A DNA stretch of 64,000 bases, taken from assembly GCA_965649825.1 (NCBI GenBank), contig OZ287699.1, positions 1 to 64,000 on the forward strand. The letters are read 5' to 3'. The first letter of the stretch is position 1. Every line of letters begins with the position of its first letter. The notes below the pieces were generated by a model that was given only the letters and a program-made list of their open reading frames with translations, was not told the DNA's origin and ran no database searches. The translations under genes were made by a program, and so were the position numbers. Shown here piece after piece: positions 22,301 to 34,574 of the stretch. The DNA comes from Penicillus capitatus. Lineage: Eukaryota; Chlorophyta.

Positions 22301-24602
22301 GCCCTCCGCCAAGACATTCGAACAAACATTCAATTTCCAAGAAAACCACCCATGACTCTTCCGACAAAGAAGAGGACAAGCAGCCAGCTGTTGTTGTTGG
22401 AGATAGGGTCCGCTTCACCGATGTGGTCTTCAATGGAAATGAGGCCACAGAGAATGGTGGTTCCGTATATCTGCAAGACATGGTTGGAAATGTGGTGATA
22501 GAAGAGTCGAGTTTCGCAGGATGCAGAACTCAAGATGGGTGTGGCGGGTGTCTCTATCTCGATAGTGTGTAGCAGAGATGTCCATTGGTGCTGTTCTCAC
22601 ATGCATCGTCTAGATGTGACGTTTCTGAGAGTCAAGCATGGAGACTTCGAAAAGAGCAATGCAGGAGAGCACGGTGGTTGCCTATTTCTGCGCAGCATTA
22701 CGGGGATTAATCTGGACGATTCCAAGTTCGATGCCTGTGTGTCATCCAATGGAAGAGGTAAACAGACAACACTTGTCGAATTGACTAAAATGAAAAGTCA
22801 ATAGGTGGAGCTCTATACGTCTATGGAAAAGACGGTTATCTCACGACAGTCAGTGTTCGAGATGCAGTGATGACTGCCAACAAAGCCAGTGCAGGCGGTG
22901 CCTTTCACATTGAAAAAGTCCTTTCCTCATTGCCAAAGCTCACGAAGACATCTTCTTTATGACAGGTTCTTGAGGCCGACTTTGGAGAATCCAAGTTCTA
23001 TGAGAATGTGGCACGGAATGGATCAGGTGGAGCATTGAACATCACGGATTCTGGAACTGTGCATTTGACGGACGTGAGAGTGGACAAGAATGAAGCTCAC
23101 CGATTCTGTGGAGGCATTTGTGTGACCCGTGTTGAGATTATTAACATGACGGGCAGCTTCACTTCTAACAAAGCAGCAAAACAGAGCGGAGGGGCAGCTA
23201 TGTTCCAGAAGGTCAGCAATGTATCCATCAAGGGCACATTCTCAGAGAATGAAGCATCCAAATTCGGGGGTGCGTTACATGCCTTAAGGTCTGTCTGGAA
23301 ACTCTCGTTCAATCTGACACGGCCGTGTGCCCAGTTGCAAGAGGTTCATTATTAGAGACTCGGCATTCTTTTCCAACAAAGCTTCCCGACTGGGTGGAGG
23401 TGCCATGCAGGCGCAGTCGATCAGATCTCTGTCAATTGTCCATTCAAACATTACAGGAAACAAGGCAGCCACAGGCGGAGGAATCTCCCTGATGTCCGAA
23501 ACTGGATCCGTAAGAATCCGTCAAGCAATAAGAGTGATGTATCCATGGCGCGTAGAAATTTGTGGCAAATCTGACGAACAATACAATCATCGGAAACGAA
23601 GCAAAAGATGATGGAGGCGGACTCATTGTGAAAGAGATCGGCCTTGATAATTCAAAATCCCTTGACACAAATGGCGCTTCGATGAGAGTGGGCATCAATT
23701 CAACATCGTTTGCCCACAACAAAGCAGAGAATGGAGGTCAGAAACGAGACCAAGATGTTCTGGTCTGAACAGGGAACTCCCTCTGGATTATGTCTAGGTG
23801 GTGTGGCTGTGTTGGCAGGGAAAGTTCAGTTTGAAGGAAACAATTTTACCAGCAATGATGCGGACAACAGAGGAGGTGGCCTCTTTTTTGACAATGCCAA
23901 TTTTCTTGTAGTGATAAACGATTCACTCATCACCCGCAACACGGCAAAGAAAGGAGGAGCAATGGCCGTCTCCTGTCACACAAGCGTCGTCTTCTTTGGC
24001 TTTCTGCTTCCTGCAATCATTCTGTTCTGTACATAGGTCAACTTTACATACGCCTTTGTGAAGCGCAATGCAGCCGATCGACGTGATGATGGAGGCCTTT
24101 ATACGTGTGATGAGAACTATGTGTATGTGGCAAACGTCACATTTTTGCATAATTTCCGAGATCAGAAGTGGTATGATTATATCATCTTCATAGTAGGTGG
24201 CTATGCCGTGTTGTTCTTTTTCCTTGGAACTTCTTATGCTGCACTCCGTCACTGGAAGAGATTTAGCAAAATAACAAGCATCACTGTCACTGCTTACTCA
24301 GACATTGGCGAAAAGGATCCGTTGGCCACTGACCTTGATTATCTGTTTGCCGATCCACCAGCTGCGTCGCTCTCCGATGATGAGGTTTGTCTGGCACACA
24401 TTGTCACCATAGAATTCTGTTCCTGTCTTTGCTGTAGCCGATCATTCCTCCCAAGTCGATACCAGACGTGAGAACGCCAGAGCCAGATGATGACCGTGTG
24501 CACAGGCCACCCTCTGCAGCGGGATCAGGTGGGAGTGAGATCAAAGAAGGATCGCTGGAGGATTTCCCTATCAAACAAAGCCGATTCCCAGATTATGTGT
24601 AA
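19335..24602 (+). CDS. Large secreted/membrane right-handed beta-helix protein
   Basis: A multi-exon plus-strand gene. ATG 19335 opens a classic signal peptide (MGIARVSSLICFCLTATA, then VFANA). From about 19985 to 24150 the product is built of degenerate repeats of roughly 20-25 residues with an N-x-A...GGA/GGG core, for example NNLALYGGAVHCED, FKKNSAVLGGALAVY and NRAHGSGGAITM. This is the pattern of Pmp-like/parallel beta-helix domains. Potential N-glycosylation sites are frequent. A single TM helix follows near 24170-24240 (IIFIVGGYAVLFFFLGTSYA), then a cytoplasmic tail rich in Pro, Asp and Ser, ending at TAA 24600-24602. Short introns interrupt the helix, e.g. one ending in front of GTGAACAAT at about 19981. 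Exons between 19430 and 19640 are not resolved. Likely a surface or adhesion protein; function unknown. Confidence 0.8.
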
Positions 24603-24648
24603 CAGACTCAAGACAACCAGACATGATTTTGTTCTAACCGGAACCTTT

Positions 24649-24991
24649 TCATTCATCCGTTAAAGCAAACCGTTCAATGGTGTCGGATGCCAAAGATGCT
24701 AGCGATAGAAATGTGCCAACAGCTGATTTCAAGAGGCGTGCCTCTGTTGCGCGAAAACTGACCTAGATGACTGAATCAACATAGATACGCTTTGTAGTCA
24801 AGAAGTGCCTTGAGCGTTTCCTCATCGACAGTGATCTCGCGGGAAACGTGTTCTGGTCGAAGTTCGGCATCGGCAGCGAGTGCCTCCGCTACTGCTTTCG
24901 CGTCTCTTGCACTGGAGAAAGGCAGAGAGGCTTCAAAGGAGAAATCCATTTGGCCGTCAGTGAGATGTTTGATGATGCACTCATCTGACAT
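24649..24991 (-). CDS. PCC1: KEOPS complex subunit Pcc1/LAGE3-like
   Basis: Two exons, 24991-24809 and 24762-24649, 98 residues, the usual size for Pcc1. The first exon has FEASLPFSSARDAKAVAEAL and ELRPEHVSREITVDEETLK; the second has VSFRATEARLLKSAVGTF and DTIERFALTDE. Together these give the family's beta-alpha-beta-beta-alpha layout and its conserved ....FRATEAR.LR...N.F segment. Pcc1 dimerises and scaffolds the KEOPS complex, which makes N6-threonylcarbamoyl-adenosine in tRNA (established knowledge). The 46-nt intron (24763-24808) has GC-AG borders. Its stop is 46 bp from the convergent stop of the beta-helix gene. Confidence 0.85.
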
Positions 24992-25078
24992 ATTTCGTCA
25001 AACCAGTCGTCGCGGTCGATAGACCATACCGTGCTTTCGACTGGATCTACCCACTGAATTCAATAACAGACAGACAGC

Positions 25079-28000
25079 ATGGATACACGAGACATTCGCG
25101 CTCTGCGTGACCGTCTCAACTCGTTGAGTTACACGCAACATTTGGAGCCAGCGAGTGCTCCTCTCGTATCAGCCCTTCTTGAAGACTTGATTCAAGTAAC
25201 TGAGGGCCATCGAGTATGCAAACTGGAGTCAGATCGATATATGCATGAAAGATCGAGATCTGACGATCAGGTAGATAGACACTTGTTGGGGTCCTTCACG
25301 GCACCTCTATCTTGAGGACGTCAGATGGAAGTTTTGAGGAGAGAGAATAGCCGTCTTGTCGCCGAGAACAATCAACTGCATGTCGATGTGATGACAGCAA
25401 CCGAGTCTGTCAGAGAAAAAGAACGAGAGTACTATCAGAGATCGAAGGCACTAGAATGTCAGATAGCGGAGTTGACATACTGGAAGAGCTGCTCAGTTAA
25501 GAAGCTCAAACAGTTGGAGGCAGAGAACGAAGGACTTCGGTCCAAAATACAAACACATCTGATGGAGGACAACGAGGAGTCTGGGGAATTGGACATGATC
25601 CAATCGTTAGACCTTCCGAACGATGAAGAGAAGATGCCCACCAAATCAGATCGGGTTAGTGACAGAGAGGAAACCAAAGCATGTGATCGAGAGATTGTCT
25701 CGACTCCAGACCCCAGGTGTGACATACATGCTGTTGCTGTTTATGCTCAAGATTCTACTGTAGAACGGGCTTGGAGCGAAGATACTGTATCCTTCAGAAA
25801 GAAATGGAAAAACTGAAGACGGAAAACAGTCGATTGACGGTAGGAAGCAAGTTGCAGTATGTAACAGTTCTTGAATATATGCAGTACAGGAGGCAAATCA
25901 ACTCAGAGACAAGGAGATCCATCGTCTGGGCAAAGAATTGGAGAAGGGACCTGACATGGAAAAGCTTCAATTGCAGCAAAAGAATGATGCTCATGAATCC
26001 ATCATTCTCACTTTGAATCAGCAAGTGCTTGCTGTCTCCCTTCTCGTGTCCCTCTGCAATTATGTATGGCTACCAAGGTCGAGTATCTAACAGCGCAACT
26101 GTCGACATCCGAGGAGCAATTAACTGAGAAGGGACTATTGGAACAGGCGTATGAAGAGTCAGAGAGAAAACGACAGCAGAAAGAGAAGGAACACACTGAA
26201 GAAAAGGAAAGGAATGAGCAGATGTCGAAACAGGTAACGATATTGTTCGCTTTCATCGTATTGTTTAATTCAGGCATGTCTGTTTGAAGGTGAGACATCT
26301 TCAGAAACTCGTGTCAACTTATACGTCGAATAAGTCACATAACCAACAGTCAGAAGTTGATAAACGCGATGCTGCCATGGAACAGGTAATGAGAAACCTT
26401 CCTCCCTCTCGCAATGAACGCCAAGAAACGAAACTCGGCATTGGAGGTGGCAAAATTGATGGACGTCATGCTCGAAGCCAAGACGGAAGCACATGCAAAG
26501 GATGCATGGATTCAAGTGACAGAAAGAGACTATGTCGAGCACGAAAAGGAGAAGGATGGACTCCACAAACGCATTCTAGAATTGGAGAGCCTTCTTGACG
26601 AAGCGAATTCGCACCAAGAAGTTCTCAGAACACAAGTCCCTTGCCGTCCTTCGAATCTGGCACATCTGCATCTTGTTCTGCAGATTGAAGATGCAAAGAA
26701 TGAAACCAGCGTCTTGAGTAATCTGGCGAAGAAACAAGCAGCAGAGATAGAAGACTATCAGGGACGCATCTCCGAACTGGATGTCCAGTGCGTGCAGCTC
26801 GCCAAGACAGCGAATGACAAACAGCATGACAATGCGAACATCACAGCAAAGTGCTTGGATAATTCTTGTGAACTGCCTGCTCGCATCAGGCATGTGTTCG
26901 CACAGACTGCAAGCGGAACAGGAGTCTCATCGGTCTGCAGTGTCCAGAGCTTCCGCTTATCATCAGAAGAATTGCGATCTCGAGAATCAGATATCGCAAC
27001 TGCAAGCAGAGCGCCAGAGACTGCGAGTGCATTTAGAGACAGCTGAACAGGAGATGGAAGATCTCAGAATGCGAAGCAAACATTCACATGCATCAGTTCT
27101 TGAACTAGAGTCCTCGTTGAAAGTTCACATCGAGCCGCGTGGCAAAGAGAAACCTGGGACGCTTCCCTGTACAGGTTTCTAAGCAAACAGAAGAGGAAAC
27201 GGCATCACTTGTTGCACTACTGAAGACGCAGTTAGAAGAGACCACTTTAGGAAACGAGGAGCTCCTTGCTGCCGTGGACAGACTCAAAATCGAAGAAGCT
27301 CGGTATCTGCTTCTCCCAGATATACCTCTTTTGTACAGAGATGTCTGTTCATCGAGACTAGATTGCGCGGAACGATTACTGCATTGACAAATGAGAAGGA
27401 GTTCTTGAACAAACGACTCGATGCAGCAACAGAGAAAGCAAAGGAAACGCATGCAAAGCTGCAAGAGAGTTGGTTAGAAACGGCACAGGCAAGCAAGCTA
27501 GCAAAGCAGACCGAGGAACTCTATATCCAACTCGAGCAATTTGCAGACGAGAGAGCAATCCTCGAATCCAAAGTATGAGCGAGACAGCAGAAAGACACTG
27601 ATCTCTTCTTTGCACCAGGTTGTGGACTTGACAAATTCAAACAGAACGCTGACGGATGATGCAGAGAAGGCCAATCATGATCACCAGTCTATCTGCAATG
27701 TACTGGACAATGTGCAATCCAAGAACCAGCAGCTGGAGCTCTTGCTCTCCAACGAGAAATCGGCAAAGAACAAAGCAGACAGTGAAATCACCCGACTGAA
27801 GGTTTCATTCCTGTCCGACAGAAGACAACATGATGGTGAGCATTCGACAGGAAGAGAATGAAAACCTGTGTCAGAAGTGCGAAGCATCCGATCAAGAAAT
27901 CACCAAAGCCAGGGAAGAAGTGGAGGGTCTGAGACAGAGAACGAAGGCTCACGAACTCGAATCCAACAATATGAAGCAAACTGTTGGTCTACTTCAAGAC

Positions 28001-30856
28001 GAAATTTGTGCTCAGTCTCTCCAAATCGAAAAGTGCATTGCGTTTTCATGTCGTCTTGTTCGCATCTCGCCTCTTCTTCCCTGGAATGCAGATACCAAAC
28101 ATCACTGAACACGACATCTACGAACCTGGATGCTTTGAGAGACGAAAAAGATCGATTGAGAGTCCAGCTAGCAGATGCGACAGTGACATGCGAGCAGACA
28201 GGGATGCAAAACCACGATCTGCTTCAGCAGATCGAACAGGTTATTCATCGAACTTGTCTATCATCCATCCATTGTGAGCGACTTTGCTTTCTTCATAGTT
28301 GAAGCAGCTCTGTGCGTCAGCGAGGGATTTTGCCGAAGAGACAGAGCAAGCAAACGCTAGACTGAGGGAAGATCTGAACGAGAAGGCAAAGGAGGTGGAG
28401 CTGCTGACCAATTTGAGTCTCAAGGTACTTGCGATTCGTGGATGTGACATGTGAGTTGCAAGAAAGATCCGTACTAGGGCGATGCAACAGTCCAAGAATA
28501 CATGAAGCACCTCAAGAATCTCAGTTCCAGTTTCCAGGCTGAACAGTTGAGGGGCAAACGACTCGAGACTGTCGTTGCAGATAAAGAAGCCCTTGTCAAG
28601 AAAACAGAACAGAATGTGAAGGACCTGGAGCGGAGCATGAAACAACTGTGTTTAGATAAGGACACTTTGCAAGTATGGATTCGAGGAGGGTCAATGGAAG
28701 TCTGTCTCTACGCGTCTCGAGCAGGATGACCTGGACACACGAACAGAGGAGCACGCACACATCAACAAAGAGCTTCAAGCTTTCAAAGGGAAACTTGTCT
28801 GTACACAAGATGAGCTATCTAACAAACAGACATGTCTCAACGATGCAAGTATGTGTGTGAACTCAAGTGGTCCTTTTGGAGCGCATTGTCGTCGATGCAG
28901 CGCAAAAGGCGACAGAGTTGGAGACTGCACTGACGCGTGCGCTTGAGGCCAAAGATGCTGTCAATGCCGATCTCCAGAGCCGATCTGCTGAACTCCAATC
29001 CATGACACAGGACTTCAGGTTCTTTCATCGGCCAGTCTGCCCCTGACACTGCAAGCAGCCTGTGTTGTGCATCTTCAGAGCTGTGAGCGATGACTTGGAG
29101 TTGATGGTTCGAGAAAACCAACAGCTCAGCGATCAACTCGTTTCGTCTCAGGCATCTCTCGAAAAGCTCACGGAACAACAAGCAGAAGCACAGGACAGAA
29201 TTGCACATCTGGAGCAATGCTCCCGGGTCAAAGACTCGGACGTGGAAGATCTCAGACAGGCTTATCAAGTCAGTGCAGCATATTCGTCTTCACAACGATC
29301 CATCTGACTTGAGATTTAAGGACGTTGCACGAGAGAATCAAAAACTCATCAACGACTTGAAAGAGGTCGATCGACAGTCCAGCGATCTGGACAATCGCAC
29401 ACGCTTAAGAGCAAAAGAGAATGATGCATTGAAGAAAGAGTATGACAGAGTTCAGGTTCAGATAACTCAGCAGCTGGCAGATTTGCAAGAGAGCGAAAAA
29501 CAAATGGATGCACTCAGTCGTCAGCTATCAAAAAAAGAAGAGGTCCTCAAAGAGAACGAAAGAGAGAAATCCGTGCTCCTAGAAGAAGTGCATTGTCTTG
29601 AAAGGCAGAAGTTCCAGCAAGAGAATGAGATAACCGAATGCAGAAGACAGTTGGCGCAGTGCGAAAATACTATCGAAACAGCTCAGGCAAGAATTGAGGA
29701 TTATGAAAAAGATGTCTCTCTTTTGAAAGGGCAATTGGACTTTAGCCACGAGAAGGTCAGAAATACAAGAACAGCTGAGACCTTGCTCGATTTTCCAATG
29801 CTACGCGTGTCCAGATTAAAGAGTTGGAGATCGTGATCGTCGATCTGAGATCACAGAAGTTCCACAGAGAGGTTTCGCACTCCGAGGATACTGCTGGAAC
29901 GAAAAGGACCTTCGTTGAAGAGCGCAATAACCTTCTAGAGTCTCAGGCATTATGATCTCTTCATTGCTTTCGTGATAGCTTGTGAGGTTCTCTGTGCAGA
30001 TTGTAGCTCTCGAAAACCAGTTGACCTATCTTGAACAGGCCAGGAATTTCTCAAATGACGAGCTGAAGAGGATGAAGGATGAGAATGCGCGTCTTCGTAG
30101 TGTGCTTTCAGCTCAGGAGGACGTGCCCAGCACAGATCCATCCTCTTTCAGTATCGACATCCTTCAAGAAAGCAACAACTCCGCGAGACACAGCTGCCAA
30201 AAATCTGATGCGGTCTCCTGCGTTTCACATGCCATTCCCATTTTCGATCGCTGTTTATTAGGAAGACGATTCTGGGAACCAAAGACACAGCGCATTACCG
30301 AGAGACTTCACGTCCACAGATGGAACTGTCGATCTAAGAAAGAAGCTATTGGAAGCCAATGCTGAAAAACAGAAGGTTCTGTTCACCAAGGCACAACGTT
30401 GTCGTCAGAGCACTTTGTTGCAAAGGCAATGGAATCGGTGAGAAGCCTTCAGCACGAGATACAAAGCCTTCAGGGGCAATTAATAGAGCTTAAGGAACAG
30501 AATGCTAGTATCTCGATCAGTTGAACAGGCAAGTGTCTATCTGATGGATATTGACGATTTGTGGATTGACAGGTTGTAAGAGTAGCCTGATAAACACAAC
30601 GGAAACATATTCTACAGAATGCACTGAGACTGCTGAAAGAGTCTGGAAATTAGAAAGACAGCTAGATGTGCGTGATGTTGTCCCTTTCTTGACATATGGC
30701 TTCTATGGATTCTCATTCAAAAATTAGGAAGAGAGGAAAAGAAGAAACAAAGCTGAGAAGGACTTTAGAAGATTGGTTGACATCACAAGAGATCTGGCAT
30801 CGTCCCCAGAAAAATCAGATGTCCGTCCACCATACACATCGCGTCGTCAACAGTAA
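25079..30856 (+). CDS. CEP135: CEP135/Bld10-like centriolar coiled-coil protein
   Basis: A long multi-exon gene. The N-terminus IRALRDRLNSLSYTQHLEPA, then PLVSALLEDLIQVTEG, matches the conserved CEP135 start (RKRLDxLGYxQ...PLVEKLxxDLxxTTE). The first intron is about 25270-25324 (CAG|GTAGAT). Almost all the rest is heptad-repeat coiled coil rich in Glu, Lys, Gln and Leu, through exons containing KDVARENQKLINDLKEVD (about 29320) and ALENQLTYLEQARN (about 30010). The last exons carry LRKKLLEANAEKQKVLF and then RRLVDITRDLASSPEKSDV before TAA 30854-30856. CEP135/Bld10 builds the cartwheel and pinhead of centrioles and basal bodies. The segment after about 30250 could be a second gene, but frame continuity favours one. 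Individual exon borders are only partly resolved. Confidence 0.7.
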
Positions 30857-31235
30857 TCCTTCTCTCTTGGACGAAGTCCAGATCGGTGAGATGTTGTTTT
30901 AAAGACCCTTCTCTTTTCAACATAAAGCGCGTGTCAAACTGTAGGGTGTTGTCTAAAAACCAGCAATTGTTGTCTCGAATATCCCCTTGACAATTTATGA
31001 AATGGAACCAAACTGGATGTCTATCTACAGGGGCCATCATGGTTTGGCTGCGGTTTCACGGAGGAGATTTCTGTTGTTTATTCGTGGATGAATCTTGCAC
31101 ACAACCAATGAGAGAGAACCTTTCTAAGAGCCAGAGAGATCAGCTAAGGTCGGCAGTTCCAGCCGAGGACACAAGTAACAACTTAGAAGGCGCCGGTTAC
31201 GTACATCAAACACTGTACAACTCATATGGTTTGCA
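30857..31235. other. Convergent 3' flanks, nothing firm
   Basis: Between the coiled-coil gene stop and the stop of the RAMA-like gene on the opposite strand. Minus-strand frames at 31040-30783 look partly coding but overlap the coiled-coil gene's last exon. I do not call a gene here. Confidence 0.4.
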
Positions 31236-32509
31236 TCAGACAGCACTGCTTTCCAACTGTGAGTCTCCTTCCAAGAGCCGCGATAAGGCACAGCGATCCT
31301 TGGTGTGGAGATTCTCAATGCTGGATGTGACGTCTGCACATGCTCCAAACGCATCACACCAATGAACAGTGGCGCAGTGGGCGCAGAGAATGCCTAAACA
31401 ACACAGCCACACGCGTCTGTCTATCGGCCTCTGGGTTCTATTGCACGATCCTTACCCCTGCAGGTGATCCATCCTTCGATCATCAGATCCGAATTCGCCG
31501 AGTTCAGGTTTACATAGTCTCCTACTCGAACCAGTCCCTTTTGCAGCAAGTCGGCCACTGTTGGACAACAGTCGGGATGAATGTCATCTTCGGGCGCCGT
31601 TTCCTCTGGGGTCGGTGGTGGTGATAATGATGGCGAGGGTGATGGGTCGACGACGTCGCTCTCTGGCGGAGGTGTCGGTGACGATATGGTTTCGTTGACA
31701 AGTTCCGTTGGAGGCGGCGGTTCTTTCTCGACAGAAGTCGTCGCCGTTGTCGTCGTCGTTCGGCTCTTCTCTTCCTTTTGGCATCGATCGATGACCGATC
31801 GCAAGGAGCGCTTCTTATGACTGTCGTCTTGTTTCGTTTTCTTCGATATTCTTTCTCGTTCGATCTTTGCTCTCCCACGCGTATGGATGGTGTTTACTCG
31901 AGCTCTTTTGTTTACGAATCGGGATCGATTGGCATCGTCGCGCATGTCGTCCGTAAATTCGGTCTCCGACGGCAGTCCACAGGAAGGTCTTCGACGACGT
32001 TGTCGTCGCTCTCTGCTCGTGCCGTTTTGCTCAAATACGATGCGCTGAGGCGTGGCATCCGACTTCGGCTTCCGCGGTGCTTTGCGAGGAATCTTCTCCT
32101 CATCCTTCTCCCCACTCTTTTGCTGCAGCTGAGCCGAAGAAGGCCGTTGTCTGCGCGACATCGTTTTTTTGTCGAGCAAACTCGGCAGATCTCGAAAACT
32201 GAAATTCATAAGCTTCACGACGGTTGTGCTTCTCTTGCTTCGCGGACGGCGCGGAATCTCCATGGAAAAAATGTCCGCGACCGTTGAATGCTTCTTTATT
32301 TCTTTGTCGCCGGTTTGAACTTCTCCCTTTGTCTGTTCGATGGCTTCGACCAAACGCATCTTCGAAGAAGCTTCCAGAGCGACTGACGTCGCTGGCGTTC
32401 TAGGCGCCACGCGGCAGATATTCAGCAGGGCCGCGCTTTTCGGAGTCTTCCGGTTGGATGCGTGAAGTGTTCCCCGGTCCAATGTTTTGCGTGTTGTTTC
32501 GTTCCTCAT
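31236..32509 (-). CDS. Basic nuclear protein with RAMA-like and Cys-rich C-terminus
   Basis: Exon 1 is 32509-31456 and exon 2 is 31393-31236, joined in frame by a GTAAGG...TAG intron; about 403 residues. The first 270 residues are disordered, basic and Ser/Thr/Pro-rich, with clusters such as RERRQRRRRPSCG and KKTKQDDSHKKRSLR (nuclear-localisation-like), then a Pro-rich stretch. The C-terminus has CPTVADLLQKGLVRVGDYVN and DLMIEGWITCRG, the VADLL.AGLL..G pattern of RAMA domains, continuing into ILCAHCATVHWCDAFGACAD, which resembles the C-x-GILC..C segment of TDBD-type chromatin domains. Such domains occur in chromatin regulators. The frame as drawn also reads through the donor for a few codons, which would remove the Cys-rich part. 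Confidence 0.6.
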
Positions 32510-32914
32510 ATGGCAAGATTTTTTCGTGATGTATTTTTCCTATTTGGCGTTCTATGCACCAAACTCTACGTCGTCAGCACAAACAGGTAGGATTCACGCA
32601 ATGCACTGAGCTCACTTTTCTTTTACTGACGAATGAAGTCCTTGTCGCGCTTATGGTTTGCCCACTCCAACGGTCAGCTCGTATTCTCACTGCACCCACC
32701 ACACCGTACGTATTCCAGAGATAGCACTCCGCTGCAGAGCACACCACCTCGACGACTGAGACACCGCCCGTTTTCACGGCGTCTCCGCAATGCGTGTTGC
32801 TGCACGCGTACACGAAACTCTGCGACAGACAGTCGTTTAATTAAGTAAGGCGTGCTTGAGAGGCGTCGACGGATTGGCGCTATCGTTTATGTGTCGTGCA
32901 GGAATCGATAGGAA
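32510..32914. other. Divergent intergenic region
   Basis: Lies between the 5' ends of the RAMA-like gene (minus) and the basic ORF (plus). T-rich near 32515-32545. No gene supported; short frames on both strands look like shadows. Confidence 0.4.
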
Positions 32915-33700
32915 ATGGATGTGGTTTCGCGTTTCAGAACATCGACGACGACGAAAGGTTCGCGTGAGTTGAAAGGTAAAAGCAAGACGCGATTCAAAAG
33001 ATCGGGCAACCATCGAAAACAAAACACCATTGGCGCATTTCGCGTTGCCTTGTTGGCAAGGCAAGCAACGAAGCACACGGATGGGACGAGATCGCAGTAC
33101 ACCCAACTGGTGATGCCATTCAAACAGTGCCCATGCCTGAACAACGACCTCGCCGTCGGTGTCGCCCAAAGAGGGAAGAAGAAACGTACGCTAAGGTCGC
33201 TATCTCCCGACAGAAAACGTGAAAGCGACATTCGACAACGTCCCAGAAAAGTGCGCATGGTCCAGCAGTACCGATTGACTGGTCGAAAACGCAGTCCGTA
33301 CCGCCTCCAATGCGGTTCGCGAAGGGACCAAGACAGTGATTTGTCGACTCCTCGACAAAACCCATGCGCAACACCCGAAGACACGAAACGTCAGGTGCTG
33401 TTTCGCTGTCTGACAAACATGCAGCGTGTTTGCATACAGAATGGAAGAGCGCCTAGGGCCAGCGCGACAAAAATAGACGACAAACCACAGACAGTGCCTG
33501 TCGTTGTTCGTGTAAGAGAGGAAGGAAGGCGAAGAAACTTCGCGAAGAGTTCGCGCGAGGACGACGACTTCACTGCCCTAACGTTGATCTCTAGACGAGG
33601 TCGACGTGGCGGCAACCATGATGCATCGCAAACACCAACTACGGAGCAACTACTAAAATCAACGCGTGCGGAGAAAAGCGTCCAGCCACAAAGTCGGTGA
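32915..33700 (+). CDS. Hypothetical Arg/Lys-rich protein
   Basis: An uninterrupted frame of 261 codons with high Arg and Lys content (segments such as RGKKKRTLRSLSPDRKRES and VREEGRRRNFAKSSREDDD). No family recognised. Long frames also exist on the minus strand over the same bases, so the coding strand is uncertain. Composition suggests a nucleic-acid-binding or disordered nuclear protein if it is real. It overlaps by a few bases the next plus-strand frame, which could be its continuation after splicing. Confidence 0.35.
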   Translation: MDVVSRFRTSTTTKGSRELKGKSKTRFKRSGNHRKQNTIGAFRVALLARQATKHTDGTRSQYTQLVMPFKQCPCLNNDLAVGVAQRGKKKRTLRSLSPDRKRESDIRQRPRKVRMVQQYRLTGRKRSPYRLQCGSRRDQDSDLSTPRQNPCATPEDTKRQVLFRCLTNMQRVCIQNGRAPRASATKIDDKPQTVPVVVRVREEGRRRNFAKSSREDDDFTALTLISRRGRRGGNHDASQTPTTEQLLKSTRAEKSVQPQSR

Positions 33701-33960
33701 ATCTGTTTACCCAATTTGCTCGGCGAGCACCGGCTGTCTCGCTGAGAGTCCTTGTTCGCTCTTCGTCTGGCACTGCCACGTTCGCTACGCCGGTAGCTGC
33801 GCCTGGCTTCCGTTTTTGGCAGAAAGAGCGTGGTTTTGGCTGCAGTGTCGGTAAGACCGAGCAGAAAACGCACTCAGAACTTCGCAGCCTCGCTGCCAAA
33901 CACGCTACGACGGGCCAAGATGTTCTTGATCAATGTTATCAACATCAAGTCATCGCTTAA
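33697..33960 (+). CDS. Small ORF with presequence-like N-terminus
   Basis: The frame NLFTQFARRAPAVSLRVLVR and onward is rich in Arg, Ser and Ala without acids, like a mitochondrial presequence, and continues to FWQKERGFGCSVG and a stop at 33960, five bases before the convergent stop of the TPR gene. The frame is open from about 33622 but lacks an ATG, so it may be a terminal exon of the preceding gene. No family recognised. Confidence 0.3.
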   Translation: MNLFTQFARRAPAVSLRVLVRSSSGTATFATPVAAPGFRFWQKERGFGCSVGKTEQKTHSELRSLAAKHATTGQDVLDQCYQHQVIA

Positions 33961-33964
33961 CAAA

Positions 33965-34574
33965 TTACGAGCGCGGATTTACGGAGTATTTCGGTGCAAG
34001 TGGAGAGCTAGCTGCTATGGACGAAATCCCTTCAACAGGCTGTCAAAAGGATTCTTTCCTTCATAACGCAACAGCAGGGCCTGAGCATACACTGCACAAG
34101 GAGACTCTTTCGACAAACAACGGTTACCTCGAAGCGTGGATCGCGTCTAACATTGTCCATATCGCTATCCTCTCTGAGATTGCGAAAATCATTGTAGCCC
34201 ATCTCCAAACAAGCTGTACACAAACAGCACGGTGATGCATCCCAGACATGAGGCATGAACCTGACAGAGCCAGGAGAGCATCCTTGATCTTCTCCATTGC
34301 AGAATAGCAGCATGCAATGTTGTAGAACGCGGCGATCTTCTCAGATTTGCTTGGCTCAGGTGGTTTATTCCTGCATACTCACGGAGCGTGATGAATGGAG
34401 GGAGAGAGTCGAAGACGCGACCCACCGAAATCTCCGGACCCCGTTACCAGGCATATCCAGACTGGCCTTAAACAGAGCAATGGCCTCTTCATATCGACCA
34501 GATTGATGCAGTTTCAATCCCTCAGTAATCGCCTCTGTTGCCGTCTCCGGCTGCGGGACGTCTTCTGCGTCCAA
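33965..34574 (-). CDS. TPR-repeat protein
   Basis: Exons descend from 34574. AITEGLKLHQSGRYEEAIAL gives the first TPR helix pair; EKIAAFYNIACCYSAMEKIK gives the second; after an intron, ACLEMGYNDFRNLREDSDMD and NVRRDPRFE follow. The Gy.DF..l..D.Dl..iR.dprF ending is typical of small TPR proteins of algal and plant plastids as well as other eukaryotes. A last exon (PVEGISSIAASSPLAPKYSV) ends at TAA 33965-33967. The frame is open upstream to about 34690 without an ATG, so an upstream exon (possibly starting MKLTLRSSGHLSS near 34820) carries the true N-terminus and any targeting signal. Confidence 0.6.
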
